The notes under the pieces were generated by a model. The model did no database searches. It was not told the origin of the DNA and saw nothing but the letters and a program-made list of their open reading frames with translations. Below are positions 25,492 through 34,356 of a stretch of 64,000 bases of DNA, piece after piece. Origin of the DNA: Nitrospirota bacterium (GTDB lineage: Bacteria > Nitrospirota > Nitrospiria > Nitrospirales > Nitrospiraceae); contig JBFMAX010000008.1 of assembly GCA_040755395.1 (NCBI GenBank), positions 86,707-150,706 on the forward strand, written 5' to 3'. The position numbers were made by a program, and so were the translations under genes. Within the stretch, counting starts at the first letter, position 1. The number at the start of each line of letters is the position of its first letter.

Positions 25492-26943
25492 TTAATCTTC
25501 ATCGGACTCCGGTTCTGCGTCGTTTCTCCCTGACGGAATTCCGTAGCGCTTGCATTTCTCCCACAGCGCCTTCCGCGAAAGCCCTAAAATCTTGGAGGCT
25601 TCGGTTCTGCTTCCACCGACTCGCTCAAGCACGGAGACGATGTATTCCCGTTCGAACTGTTCCCTTGCCGCTGACAAAGAACACGTCGGTGCCTCTTTTC
25701 GCGCTGTTCCCGTCAGACCTTCGCTGCAAAAGCCGCATGATTCTTGGGGTGCCCCGCCCAGGTAGGGACAAGATTGGAAGCCACAGAGATCCCATGGCTG
25801 AATCTCCTCCTGCGCACGCCCTAACGCAATGGCCCGTTCAACCATATTCTCCAGCTCTCGCACGTTGCCCGGGTACGAATAGCGCAAGAGCAGTTCGCGA
25901 GCCGCCTGCGAAAATCCTTTGAGGTCTTTGTTCATGTGGGCCGACCTCGTGTGGAGCACATACTCGGCGATCAACAGGATATCTTCCTGACGCTCCCGCA
26001 ACGGAGGCAAAACCACCTGCACGACGTTCAGCCGATAAAACAAGTCCTCGCGGAAGCGGCCGGCTGCGACTTCCTTCTTCAGATCCTTCTGTGTCGCACA
26101 CACCAGACGTACGTCCACTTCGATCGTCTCGTTTCCCCCGACCCGCTCGAATTGCCGCTCCTGCAGGACCCGCAGTAATTTGACCTGCACCACCGGAGAA
26201 ATCTCGCCGATCTCGTCCAGGAACAGCGTCCCTTTGTTGGCCAGCTCGAACCGTCCACGTCGCTGTCGCAACGCCCCGGTGAAGGCCCCCTTCTCATGGC
26301 CGAATAGTTCCGCCTCCAGCAGGGTCTCCGGCAGAGCCGCGCAACTGACTTTAATCAGCGCATGATCCTTTCGCGGGCTGATGTGGTGAATCGCATTCGC
26401 AACCAATTCCTTGCCAGTCCCGCTCTCCCCGACGATGAGGACGGTTGAATCGGTCCCGGCCACCAGCTTGATCTTTTCCAGCACCGCGCGCATTCGCTCG
26501 TTCTTGCCCAGGATCCCCTGGAAACTGAACTTGCCGGCCAATTCCTCTTTTAACTGCAAATTCTCCTGACGGAGCGCGAGCACTTTGGCCAGTCGATCGA
26601 CGATGAGCAACAACTCGTCCATCTGGAAGGGCTTGGTGATGTAGTCATACGCTCCCAGTTTCATCGCGCCGACTGCCGTCTCGACCGAGCTATGCGCAGT
26701 GATCACGACGACTTCCGTTCGGGGCGAAACTTGCTTGCATGTCTGCAGAAGCGTCAATCCATCCGTGCCCGGCAAGCGCAGATCGGTAATGACGATGTCG
26801 AACTGACGTTTCTGGATGGCCTCGACGCCCTCGGTCCCACTGGCCGCCGCCTGAACGTCGTATCCGACGGCCTTCAATGCGTCGCTCATAGAGAGCCGCA
26901 TCAGCGGCTCGTCATCCACAATGAGTAGGCTGAGAGGCTTCAC
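25492..26943 (-). CDS. NtrC-family sigma-54 response regulator with cysteine-rich linker
   Basis: 483 residues. Receiver domain (about 1-120; DLRLPGTDG holds the phosphoacceptor Asp), AAA+ sigma-54 activator domain with GESGTGKE (Walker A), GAFTGA (sigma-54 contact), GTLFLDEIGE (Walker B) and RxDLFYRLNV, then a Fis-type helix-turn-helix (RTEASKILGLSRKALWEK). Between the AAA+ and DNA-binding parts, around residue 395, there is a C-x4-C-x10-C-x2-C set not usual for the family. The GTG start overlaps the sensor kinase stop by four bases (GTGA), so the two are co-translated partners. Confidence 0.92.
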   Translation of the reverse strand: MKPLSLLIVDDEPLMRLSMSDALKAVGYDVQAAASGTEGVEAIQKRQFDIVITDLRLPGTDGLTLLQTCKQVSPRTEVVVITAHSSVETAVGAMKLGAYDYITKPFQMDELLLIVDRLAKVLALRQENLQLKEELAGKFSFQGILGKNERMRAVLEKIKLVAGTDSTVLIVGESGTGKELVANAIHHISPRKDHALIKVSCAALPETLLEAELFGHEKGAFTGALRQRRGRFELANKGTLFLDEIGEISPVVQVKLLRVLQERQFERVGGNETIEVDVRLVCATQKDLKKEVAAGRFREDLFYRLNVVQVVLPPLRERQEDILLIAEYVLHTRSAHMNKDLKGFSQAARELLLRYSYPGNVRELENMVERAIALGRAQEEIQPWDLCGFQSCPYLGGAPQESCGFCSEGLTGTARKEAPTCSLSAAREQFEREYIVSVLERVGGSRTEASKILGLSRKALWEKCKRYGIPSGRNDAEPESDED

Positions 26944-29900
26944 GACAGTCTCCCGATCGCGACCCGGTCCCTTGCGACAGGCAAGCAGAGCGTAAACGTC
27001 GTGCCTTTCCCGACCTCGCTTTCAACAAGAATCTTCCCTCCGTGCCGCTCGACGATGCCGAGACTGACGGAGAGCCCCAGTCCGGTCCCTTCTCCTTCCC
27101 CTTTCGTGGTGAAGAATGGGTCGAAAATCTTCGGCAGCACGGACCCCGGAATGCCGCACCCGGTGTCCTTGATCTCGATCAGGCAGAGGCCCTCGTCGAT
27201 GCGCGTGCGGATCGTGAGCACGCCTCCCCCCTTCATGGCTTGCACCGCGTTGAGGATCAGGTTCATCAGCACTTGCTCGATCATGTGGCGGTCGACCATG
27301 AGGTCGGGCAGATTGCGGCCCAGGTCCGTTTCCAACACGATGCGATTCGCGACGAAGGTGTGGTTGGTGAGAACGAGCACCCGCTCGACGACCTGGTTGA
27401 TGTCGGTCAAGGAGAGCTCGGGCTCGTGCTGTTGCGAGAAATCCAGCAACTGCCTGACGATCTTCTGCACGCGGCGCAGCCCGTCCTCCATCGAGGCTAG
27501 ATATTCCTCCTGCCTGGCCGGTGGCAGGTTCCCTTTCCGCAGGTTGTACAAACAATTCAGGATACCGCCCAGCGGGTTGTTGATCTCGTGCGCAACCCCG
27601 GCCGCCAGTTTCCCCACCGATGCCAGCTTTTCGGAGCTGAGGATTTGCCGCTCGAGCTTCTTCGTCTCGGTCATATCGCGGGCGATGCCCAAGACGCCCA
27701 GAATGCCGCCTTCCGAATCGTAGAGGGGCGACACGCTGACCATCACCGTCCGAGTGTCTCCCGCCCTGGTGAGCACTTCGACTTCGTAAACCTGCTTGGT
27801 GCCGATATCCAGCGTGCTCTTAAGCCGGCGTCCCCGGTGCCGCTTGGACAACAGAGACAGGTACGGACGACCGATGAGGTCCTCTTTCCGGTACCCCCAG
27901 GCCTCGACCTTGCTGTTGACGTAGGTGAACCGCTGCTCCGAATCCAGGGTGTAGATGACATCGTTCGCGTTCTCGAGGAGGTTTTCCAAATACTGTTTGG
28001 TTTCCTCGATCTCGCGCGTCCGCTCTCGTACTTTGAGTTCAAGCTCCTCCCGATAGTCCTCCAACTGTCGTTCGAGCCGCTTTCGATCGGTGATGTCTCG
28101 GAGCTGAACCATGACCAGCGGCCTCGCGTCGCCTTCCACCCGAATCAAGTCCATCTCGACCGGTGTCGCCCGACGAGAATGGTCGAGGACGACAATCTCC
28201 TGCGTCGGTACGCGCCGCTGGCCCGCCACGATTTTGTCGATCAATTTCCGCATCTCCTCGTGATGACCCGGGAGCACGATCTCCAAAATGTTCCGGCCGA
28301 CGACCGCTTCCTCCGCATATCCCAGCGCCTGCTCCTCCCGTTTGTTCACGGCGACGATGCACCCTATAGGATCGACCATGAACACCGAATCCGCCACCAG
28401 ATCGAACAGCGCCTTATAGCGAGCCTGGGACGCCGAAAGTTGCCGGGTGCGTTCCGCGACTTCCTGTTCCAATTGCGTCGTGTATCGCTGCACCTGCTGC
28501 TCCAACTGACGGCGTTCGGTGACGTCGCGGACGAAGGCCCGCGAATGGACGAGCCCGCCGCCCCCCGTGTCAAACAAGGCCGTCGCATGGATCTCCACAT
28601 CGATGGGCCGCCCGTCCCGCGCCAGGAATACGGTCTCGATCGAGCCACGGCCCTGAGCCATCAGGCGCTCGAGATACCCGAGAATTTCGGATTCCAGCCC
28701 CTTGGGCACCAAGTCCCACAGCCGCATGGCCAACATCTCGTCCAGGGTATATCCCAACTTTTCGAGGCCGGTCTTGTTCACATGCACGAACTGGCCGACC
28801 TTGTTCAATTGACAGATCATTTCCGGCGAGTTCTCGATCAGGTCTCGATATTTCTCTTCGAGCCGTCTGACCTCCGCCATGCGCTGCTCAATCTGGTTGA
28901 AGGAATATTGCAGATTGGCGGCCATCGCGTTGAAGGCTTCCGCCAAGTCCTGAATTTCGTCCCCCGTCCTGAGATTCAGTCGCTGATCAAGCCGGCCGCT
29001 TCCGATCTCCTGCACGCCTTCGTGCAGGGTTCGGATGGGTTTCGAGATCCGCCGCGCGACCGCGACGCCGGTTATCAACAGGACAGCCAGCACGAAGAAT
29101 CCATAGAGCGTGACCTTCATCAAGAGCTCATCAAGCGGAGCATACGTCTCCTCGGGATCTTGCCGTACGAACGTGACCCACCGTTTACCGCCCAGGCTGT
29201 CCGGCGCGAGGCTCTCGCCCAATCGAATCGGCGCGAAGCCGACCAGCGAATTGCGGCCGCCGTGCGAATCGTCGAGCGCAATGACCCATCCGGCTTTTCC
29301 ACGCCCGATCGCGGAGACCAGCTCAGGTGTCACCGTATGTTCTTCCGGAGCCAGGATCGGGCAGATCAACGGAGTCCCTTCGGAGCTCATCAACATCGCG
29401 TGGCCCGTCGATCCGACGGTCACCTCGGAGATGGCATGGAACAACGTGTCCCGTCGCAACAGGACTGTCACGGCTCCGATGGCTTCACGCTGCTCATCAT
29501 CCAGAATCGGCGCCGACACGTTGAGCACGTGGGTCCCGAAGGAGGGGTCGAAATAAATGTCGCTGACATAGACCCGCCCTTGTCCATTTTTGACGACAGC
29601 CTGCCACCACGAGCTTTTCCCGTAGTAATACTCCACCTGCGGAATGGAGCTGATCACCAGTGCGCCCCGGTTGTCCGTGACGAAAATGCCGACGTAGTCC
29701 GCTTTTCGGATGTCGTGCCAGCGGATCAGGTAATTGGTCACGATGCGGTTGATGAAGATCGGAAACTCGCTGCGCCGGTCGCGTGCGCGCCATCGTTGCT
29801 GCCAGTCGCGGATCATCGACTGGATGGTGCGCTCGTCCTTGCCCGCATAGGTTCGGTTGGATTCCGTCACCGCCGTCCGCAGAAACGGCGTGGTGGCCAA

Positions 29901-30119
29901 CTGTTGGGCCTCGTTGATTCCCCGGGTGACCTGCAGCTCGATCCGACGAGCCGCCTCCACGGCCAGTTCTTTGAAATTCGCGCCGATCGTCTCGCGGAGC
30001 GCGCGCCGCTCCTCAACGTACGTCAGGGCAAGGGACAGGGAAAGGGGGAGGAGGCCGACCATCACGATGGCCGCGATGATCTTCCGCTGGAGACTCCGTG
30101 ACCGACCCCAGAACGCCAT
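26940..30119 (-). CDS. multi-PAS hybrid-free sensor histidine kinase with extracellular Cache domain
   Basis: 1059 residues. N-terminal helix (about 14-33), a large periplasmic dCache-type domain, second helix near 340-360, HAMP (ISKPIRTLHEGVQEIGSGRL), three PAS domains (starting near DLIENSPEMICQL, LFDLVADSVFMVDP and NLLENANDVIYTLD), a HisKA helix with the phosphoacceptor in GVAHEINNPLGG, and a HATPase with N box (QVLMNLILNAVQAM), DTGCGIPG and GEGTGLGLSV. It phosphorylates the sigma-54 regulator encoded by the overlapping downstream gene. The ligand of the Cache domain is unknown; the neighbourhood suggests sensing linked to energy metabolism. Confidence 0.92.
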   Translation of the reverse strand: MAFWGRSRSLQRKIIAAIVMVGLLPLSLSLALTYVEERRALRETIGANFKELAVEAARRIELQVTRGINEAQQLATTPFLRTAVTESNRTYAGKDERTIQSMIRDWQQRWRARDRRSEFPIFINRIVTNYLIRWHDIRKADYVGIFVTDNRGALVISSIPQVEYYYGKSSWWQAVVKNGQGRVYVSDIYFDPSFGTHVLNVSAPILDDEQREAIGAVTVLLRRDTLFHAISEVTVGSTGHAMLMSSEGTPLICPILAPEEHTVTPELVSAIGRGKAGWVIALDDSHGGRNSLVGFAPIRLGESLAPDSLGGKRWVTFVRQDPEETYAPLDELLMKVTLYGFFVLAVLLITGVAVARRISKPIRTLHEGVQEIGSGRLDQRLNLRTGDEIQDLAEAFNAMAANLQYSFNQIEQRMAEVRRLEEKYRDLIENSPEMICQLNKVGQFVHVNKTGLEKLGYTLDEMLAMRLWDLVPKGLESEILGYLERLMAQGRGSIETVFLARDGRPIDVEIHATALFDTGGGGLVHSRAFVRDVTERRQLEQQVQRYTTQLEQEVAERTRQLSASQARYKALFDLVADSVFMVDPIGCIVAVNKREEQALGYAEEAVVGRNILEIVLPGHHEEMRKLIDKIVAGQRRVPTQEIVVLDHSRRATPVEMDLIRVEGDARPLVMVQLRDITDRKRLERQLEDYREELELKVRERTREIEETKQYLENLLENANDVIYTLDSEQRFTYVNSKVEAWGYRKEDLIGRPYLSLLSKRHRGRRLKSTLDIGTKQVYEVEVLTRAGDTRTVMVSVSPLYDSEGGILGVLGIARDMTETKKLERQILSSEKLASVGKLAAGVAHEINNPLGGILNCLYNLRKGNLPPARQEEYLASMEDGLRRVQKIVRQLLDFSQQHEPELSLTDINQVVERVLVLTNHTFVANRIVLETDLGRNLPDLMVDRHMIEQVLMNLILNAVQAMKGGGVLTIRTRIDEGLCLIEIKDTGCGIPGSVLPKIFDPFFTTKGEGEGTGLGLSVSLGIVERHGGKILVESEVGKGTTFTLCLPVARDRVAIGRLS

Positions 30120-30207
30120 GTGAACCTAGGGGCTAATCAGGCGGCAGTGGCATGTCAATCTACCATCCCAGGAAGACGCAAAACGAGTCCCCCTGACAGG
30201 CGATGGC

Positions 30208-31125
30208 TCAAGCCCGCTTCAGCAGCCGACCAGGGCCCCCGGGCCAAATCAAGAGCAGCGGGCTGGCCACGAAAACCGACGAGTAGGTCCCGAAGATCAC
30301 GCCCCATAATAATGCGAGCGAGAAGTCATGGAGCACCTCGCCTCCGGCCAGGGTCAGAGGTATCAATACCAACACCACCGTCAGGCTGGTCACGATGGTC
30401 CGGCTCAGAACCTGATTGATCCCGTTGTTGATGACCGTTGCGATGTCGTCGCGCCGGCGAAGCCGGAGGTTTTCCCTGATACGGTCGAACACGACGACGG
30501 TGTCGGTGAGCGAGTAGCCGGCCAGCGTGAGCAAGGCCGTCACGACGAGCAGCGTGATCTCCTTGTCTAGCACGTAAAATGCCCCAAGCACCGCCAGCAC
30601 ATCGTGGAAAGTCGCGAGGGCTGCGGCGATGCCGAACCGTAACTCGAACCGCGCCGCAATATAGACGACGATTCCGGCGAACGAAATCAGGATGGCGATC
30701 AAAGCGTCCTGCTGCAGTTTCTTTCCGATCGTCGGTCCGATCTCCGTGCTGGAGTCTACGACAAAGCGGTTAGACGGAAACTCCTGGCTGAACACCGCCA
30801 CGACCCGTTCGGCGACTTTCTCCTCGATGGTCGTGGAGGTCTTTACCCGGATCAACAGCTTGTTTTCCTGGACGAACTCCTGTAATTCGGCGTCGCCTAA
30901 CCCATGGGCATCCAACGCTTTCCTCGCTTGGTCGATTCGGATCGACTGGTCGAATTTCAATTGCACAGCCGTGCCGCCGGCAAAATCGATCCCCAGATTC
31001 GCCGTTCCCCGGCTGATCTGGACGACCGCCACCAGACCCAGGAGCACCATGATGCCCGAAAACACGAAGGCGAGCCGTCGTTTGCCCATGAAGTCGATAT
31101 TCGTCTTGCCCAGAATTTCGAACAT
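30208..31125 (-). CDS. secF: protein translocase subunit SecF
   Basis: 305 residues, six membrane helices, with family motifs GIDFAGGT near residue 45 and ADTVVVFDRIRENL-type SLTDTVVVFDRIREN around 205. It works with SecD and YajC to pull exported chains through SecYEG using the proton gradient. AAGGAG box before the ATG; 17 bases after secD. Confidence 0.95.
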   Translation of the reverse strand: MFEILGKTNIDFMGKRRLAFVFSGIMVLLGLVAVVQISRGTANLGIDFAGGTAVQLKFDQSIRIDQARKALDAHGLGDAELQEFVQENKLLIRVKTSTTIEEKVAERVVAVFSQEFPSNRFVVDSSTEIGPTIGKKLQQDALIAILISFAGIVVYIAARFELRFGIAAALATFHDVLAVLGAFYVLDKEITLLVVTALLTLAGYSLTDTVVVFDRIRENLRLRRRDDIATVINNGINQVLSRTIVTSLTVVLVLIPLTLAGGEVLHDFSLALLWGVIFGTYSSVFVASPLLLIWPGGPGRLLKRA

Positions 31126-31142
31126 ACCGTCTCCTTATCGAA

Positions 31143-32786
31143 CTAAATACTGAGTTGTTCGACCTTCCGGCGTTGATTGATGAAATCGAAGATCACTTTG
31201 GTTCCTACCAGCGCAGTGAACAGATTGATCGCGATGCCCAAGCACAGCGTAACGGCAAAGCCTTTGATCGGCCCGGTGCCGAACAGAAAGAGCGCAAACC
31301 CGGTAATCAAGGTCGTCACGTGCGAGTCGATAATCGTCAGCAGCGCCTTGTCGTATCCGCCGTCTACGGCCAGCCGCACCGGTTTGCCCTGGCGCAGTTC
31401 CTCGCGGATACGCTCGAAGATGAGCACGTTGGAATCGACACCCATGCCGATCGTCAGGATGATCCCGGCGATCCCTGGCAAAGTCAGGGTCGCATTGAGC
31501 GCCGCTAGGGCCCCGATCAAGCAAATGAGGTTGAGCGTCAGAGCGAAGTCGGCGATGACCCCCGAGAGCCGATAGTACACCGCCATGAAGAGCACCACCA
31601 TCGCGCCGGCGAACAGCGTGGACTTGATGCCTTTGTCGATGGAATCCTGTCCCAACGAGGGGCCCACCGTCAGGTCCTGAATGATCTTCAGCGGCGCGGG
31701 CAAGGCCCCGGCTCTGAGCACGATCGCGAGATCGTTCGCTTCCTGCATGGTGAACGCCCCCGTGATCTGGGCGCGCCCGCCGCTGATCCGCTCCTGGATG
31801 ACGGGCGCGGAATAGACGGTGTTGTCCAGCACGATCGCCATGCGTTTCTTGACGTTCTCCGCCGTGATCCGCTCGAATTCCCGGGCGCCCTTGGCGTCGA
31901 AGGTCACGGAGACATAGGGATCGTTGAATTGACCGATTGAGACCCGCGCGTCGCTCAGCACATCGCCGGCGAGCATCACCCTTTTCTTGACCAGGTACGG
32001 AATACGGAATTCCCGACCGCTGTCCTTATCCACCACGCGCTCGAATAGAATCTCATCGCCTTCCGGGATCTTGCCTTCGAATTGTTTCAGGACTTCCTCT
32101 TCCTTGCCCTTGGGAATGCGCTGGGGTAGATCGAAAGCCAGCTTGCTGTCCTCATCCAGCATCTTGAATTCCAGGAGCGCCGTCTCCTTGATCAGGTCTT
32201 TCGCCCGTTTCGGTTCCTTGATTCCCGGCAACTGCACGACGATCTGTTTCAAGCCCTGTCGCTGAATCAGCGGCTCCGCCACGCCGAACTGATCGATCCG
32301 ATTGCGGATCGTCTCCAAGGCCTGGTTGATGGCGGAATCCTTGATGCGCTTGATCTCTCCCTCGCGCAGTTCCCAGACCAACGTATTGGCGTCGCCCGCG
32401 CTTTCCACTTCATAAAATGAGGGAAAGTCGTCGAGCAGCTTCTGAATTTGGTCCTTTAAATCCGCGTTCTGGAACGAGAGCGTGATGCGAGCGAAACCGG
32501 TTCGTTTGACCGACTCCACCGGAATCTTCTTTTCGACCAGCAGATCCTGGATGGCCACGACCGATCGATCGACGGCGATCTCCACCGCCCGGTCTTCCTC
32601 GACCTCGAGGACCAGATGAATGCCGCCCTGCAAATCGAGCCCGAGCGTGATCCCCTTGTTGGGCAGCACGGGTTTCAGCCAATCCGGCAGTTGTCGATAC
32701 AAGGGTTGATAGGAAGGGAGAAAAAAAATGAACGAAATCACCACCACGAACGCCAACAACGCCAACCGCCCGCCGACTCTTTTCAT
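31143..32786 (-). CDS. secD: protein translocase subunit SecD
   Basis: 547 residues, six helices and a large periplasmic P1 domain. GLDLQGGIHLVLEV near residue 53 and GVDSNVLIFERIREEL near 480 are the family signatures. Forms one unit with SecF 17 bases downstream and yajC 36 bases upstream, the common tgt-yajC-secD-secF order. Confidence 0.96.
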   Translation of the reverse strand: MKRVGGRLALLAFVVVISFIFFLPSYQPLYRQLPDWLKPVLPNKGITLGLDLQGGIHLVLEVEEDRAVEIAVDRSVVAIQDLLVEKKIPVESVKRTGFARITLSFQNADLKDQIQKLLDDFPSFYEVESAGDANTLVWELREGEIKRIKDSAINQALETIRNRIDQFGVAEPLIQRQGLKQIVVQLPGIKEPKRAKDLIKETALLEFKMLDEDSKLAFDLPQRIPKGKEEEVLKQFEGKIPEGDEILFERVVDKDSGREFRIPYLVKKRVMLAGDVLSDARVSIGQFNDPYVSVTFDAKGAREFERITAENVKKRMAIVLDNTVYSAPVIQERISGGRAQITGAFTMQEANDLAIVLRAGALPAPLKIIQDLTVGPSLGQDSIDKGIKSTLFAGAMVVLFMAVYYRLSGVIADFALTLNLICLIGALAALNATLTLPGIAGIILTIGMGVDSNVLIFERIREELRQGKPVRLAVDGGYDKALLTIIDSHVTTLITGFALFLFGTGPIKGFAVTLCLGIAINLFTALVGTKVIFDFINQRRKVEQLSI

Positions 32787-32822
32787 CCTCGTTCCGACCT
32801 CGCACGTGTCATCGGCCGCTCC

Positions 32823-33143
32823 TCAGTCTTCGTCTTCGGTTCGCAACCTGGCAATGAATTCTTTCTGAATCTTGATCTTGGTGCTGTCGGAAATCTGAAG
32901 CGTCACGGTGTCTTTTCCCAAGTTTGTCACCGTTCCCCAGATGCCCGACGCCGTGACGACTTTGTCGCCTTTCTTGAGGGACTCCAACATCTCTTTCAGC
33001 TTTTTCTGCTTCCGCTGCTGCGGAAGAATGAGCAAAAAATAGAAGATCACGAAGATCAGCACGAAAGGGACGAGCGACAAGAGCCCGCTCGTGGCAGAAT
33101 TGCCTGCGGAAGCCCCCTGCGCCCAGGCCATCGATGCCATCAT
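32823..33143 (-). CDS. yajC: preprotein translocase subunit YajC
   Basis: 106 residues from the ATG at 33143 (AAAGGAG box; a second ATG follows directly). One membrane helix (LVPFVLIFVIFYFLLIL) followed by the conserved RKQKKLKEMLESLKKGDKVVT and a small beta domain. The frame is open further upstream into tgt, but without support. Confidence 0.93.
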   Translation of the reverse strand: MMASMAWAQGASAGNSATSGLLSLVPFVLIFVIFYFLLILPQQRKQKKLKEMLESLKKGDKVVTASGIWGTVTNLGKDTVTLQISDSTKIKIQKEFIARLRTEDED

Positions 33144-33156
33144 TTGCGGCTCTCCT

Positions 33157-34329
33157 TTAGACCGAATGCGCCGCCTTGGCGCCGTCGGCCTCGACCATCG
33201 CGCCGTCCGGCCCTTCGCCGGACTGCTGCCCGCGGCGGGCACAAAACTCCTCTCGAAACGTCGCGAAGCGGCCCTGCTCGATGGCGAGACGGATCCGGCG
33301 CATGAGTTCGGCGAAATAGAACAAATTGTGGACGGTGTTGAGGCGAGCCCCCAACATTTCCTTGACATTGAAGAGATGATGCAGGTAGGCCCGCGAGTAC
33401 TTGGCGCAGACCGGGCACCGGCAGGCTGGATCGATTGCTCGTTCATCGCGCGCATAGCGCGCCTGTTTGATCACGATCCGTCCGAAGGATGTGAACAGCC
33501 AGCCGGTCCGTCCATGTCTAGACGGCACCACGCAGTCGAACAGATCGATGCCGCGCGCGACGCCCTCGACCAAATCTTCCGGCATGCCGACCCCCATCAA
33601 GTACCGAGGCTTGGCGGCCGGTAATTCGGGCGTCGTCACGTCGAGCATGTGATACATGGCGGCTTTTTCTTCGCCGACCGACAACCCTCCCACCGCATAC
33701 CCGTCGAACCCCAAGGCCACAAGGTCTCGCGCGGATTGAACCCGCAGAGCAGGGTCCAGCCCTCCCTGGACAATCCCGAAAAGCGCCTGATCAATACGTC
33801 GGCGGGCCGCTTGGCAGCGACGGGCCCAGAGGCTGGTGCGGCGGACGGCCTCTTGTACCAGCTCAATGCTTGACGGCAGTGCGACGCATTCGTCGAGCGC
33901 CATGATGATGTCAGCTCCCAGAGCCTCCTGGATCTGGACCGCCGTTTCCGGCGTGATATGGTGCAGCGAGCCGTCGATGTGGGATTGAAACATGACGCCG
34001 TCATCGGTCACCTTGCGAAGTTTCGCCAGACTGAAAATCTGGAACCCGCCGCTGTCCGTCAGAATGGCGCCGGACCATCCGGTGAATGCATGGAGTCCAC
34101 CCATGTCCGCGATGACCTGATGGCCGGGTCGGAGATAGAGATGATACGCGTTGTTCAGGATGAGCCCGAAACCCAGACTGCGCAGGTCATCCGGGTCCAC
34201 CCCCTTGACGGTCCCCAGTGACCCCACCGGCATAAAGGCGGGCGTCGCGACGGCCCCTCGGCCCGTCGTCAGCCTGCCAAGTCGAGCCCTGCCGCCCATG
34301 TCTGTGCGAATCACTGCAAAGTCGATCAT
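33157..34329 (-). CDS. tgt: tRNA-guanine transglycosylase (queuosine pathway)
   Basis: 390 residues from the ATG at 34329; a GTG at 34347 is the alternative. Catalytic and binding motifs are DSGGFQIFSLA, GGLSVGEEK, MGVGMPEDLVEGV, DCVVPSRHGRTG and the zinc site CRCPVC with the later HHL. It exchanges guanine for preQ1 at position 34 of GUN tRNAs. First gene of the tgt-yajC-secDF unit, 27 bases after argS. Confidence 0.95.
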   Translation of the reverse strand: MIDFAVIRTDMGGRARLGRLTTGRGAVATPAFMPVGSLGTVKGVDPDDLRSLGFGLILNNAYHLYLRPGHQVIADMGGLHAFTGWSGAILTDSGGFQIFSLAKLRKVTDDGVMFQSHIDGSLHHITPETAVQIQEALGADIIMALDECVALPSSIELVQEAVRRTSLWARRCQAARRRIDQALFGIVQGGLDPALRVQSARDLVALGFDGYAVGGLSVGEEKAAMYHMLDVTTPELPAAKPRYLMGVGMPEDLVEGVARGIDLFDCVVPSRHGRTGWLFTSFGRIVIKQARYARDERAIDPACRCPVCAKYSRAYLHHLFNVKEMLGARLNTVHNLFYFAELMRRIRLAIEQGRFATFREEFCARRGQQSGEGPDGAMVEADGAKAAHSV

Positions 34330-34356
34330 ACCATCAGACGCCTGCACGGAATGAGA

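Noticed and set aside
27588..30101. 837-codon plus-strand frame opposite the sensor kinase
   Set aside because: Antisense shadow of a gene with complete PAS, HisKA and HATPase domains; same atypical composition as other shadows.
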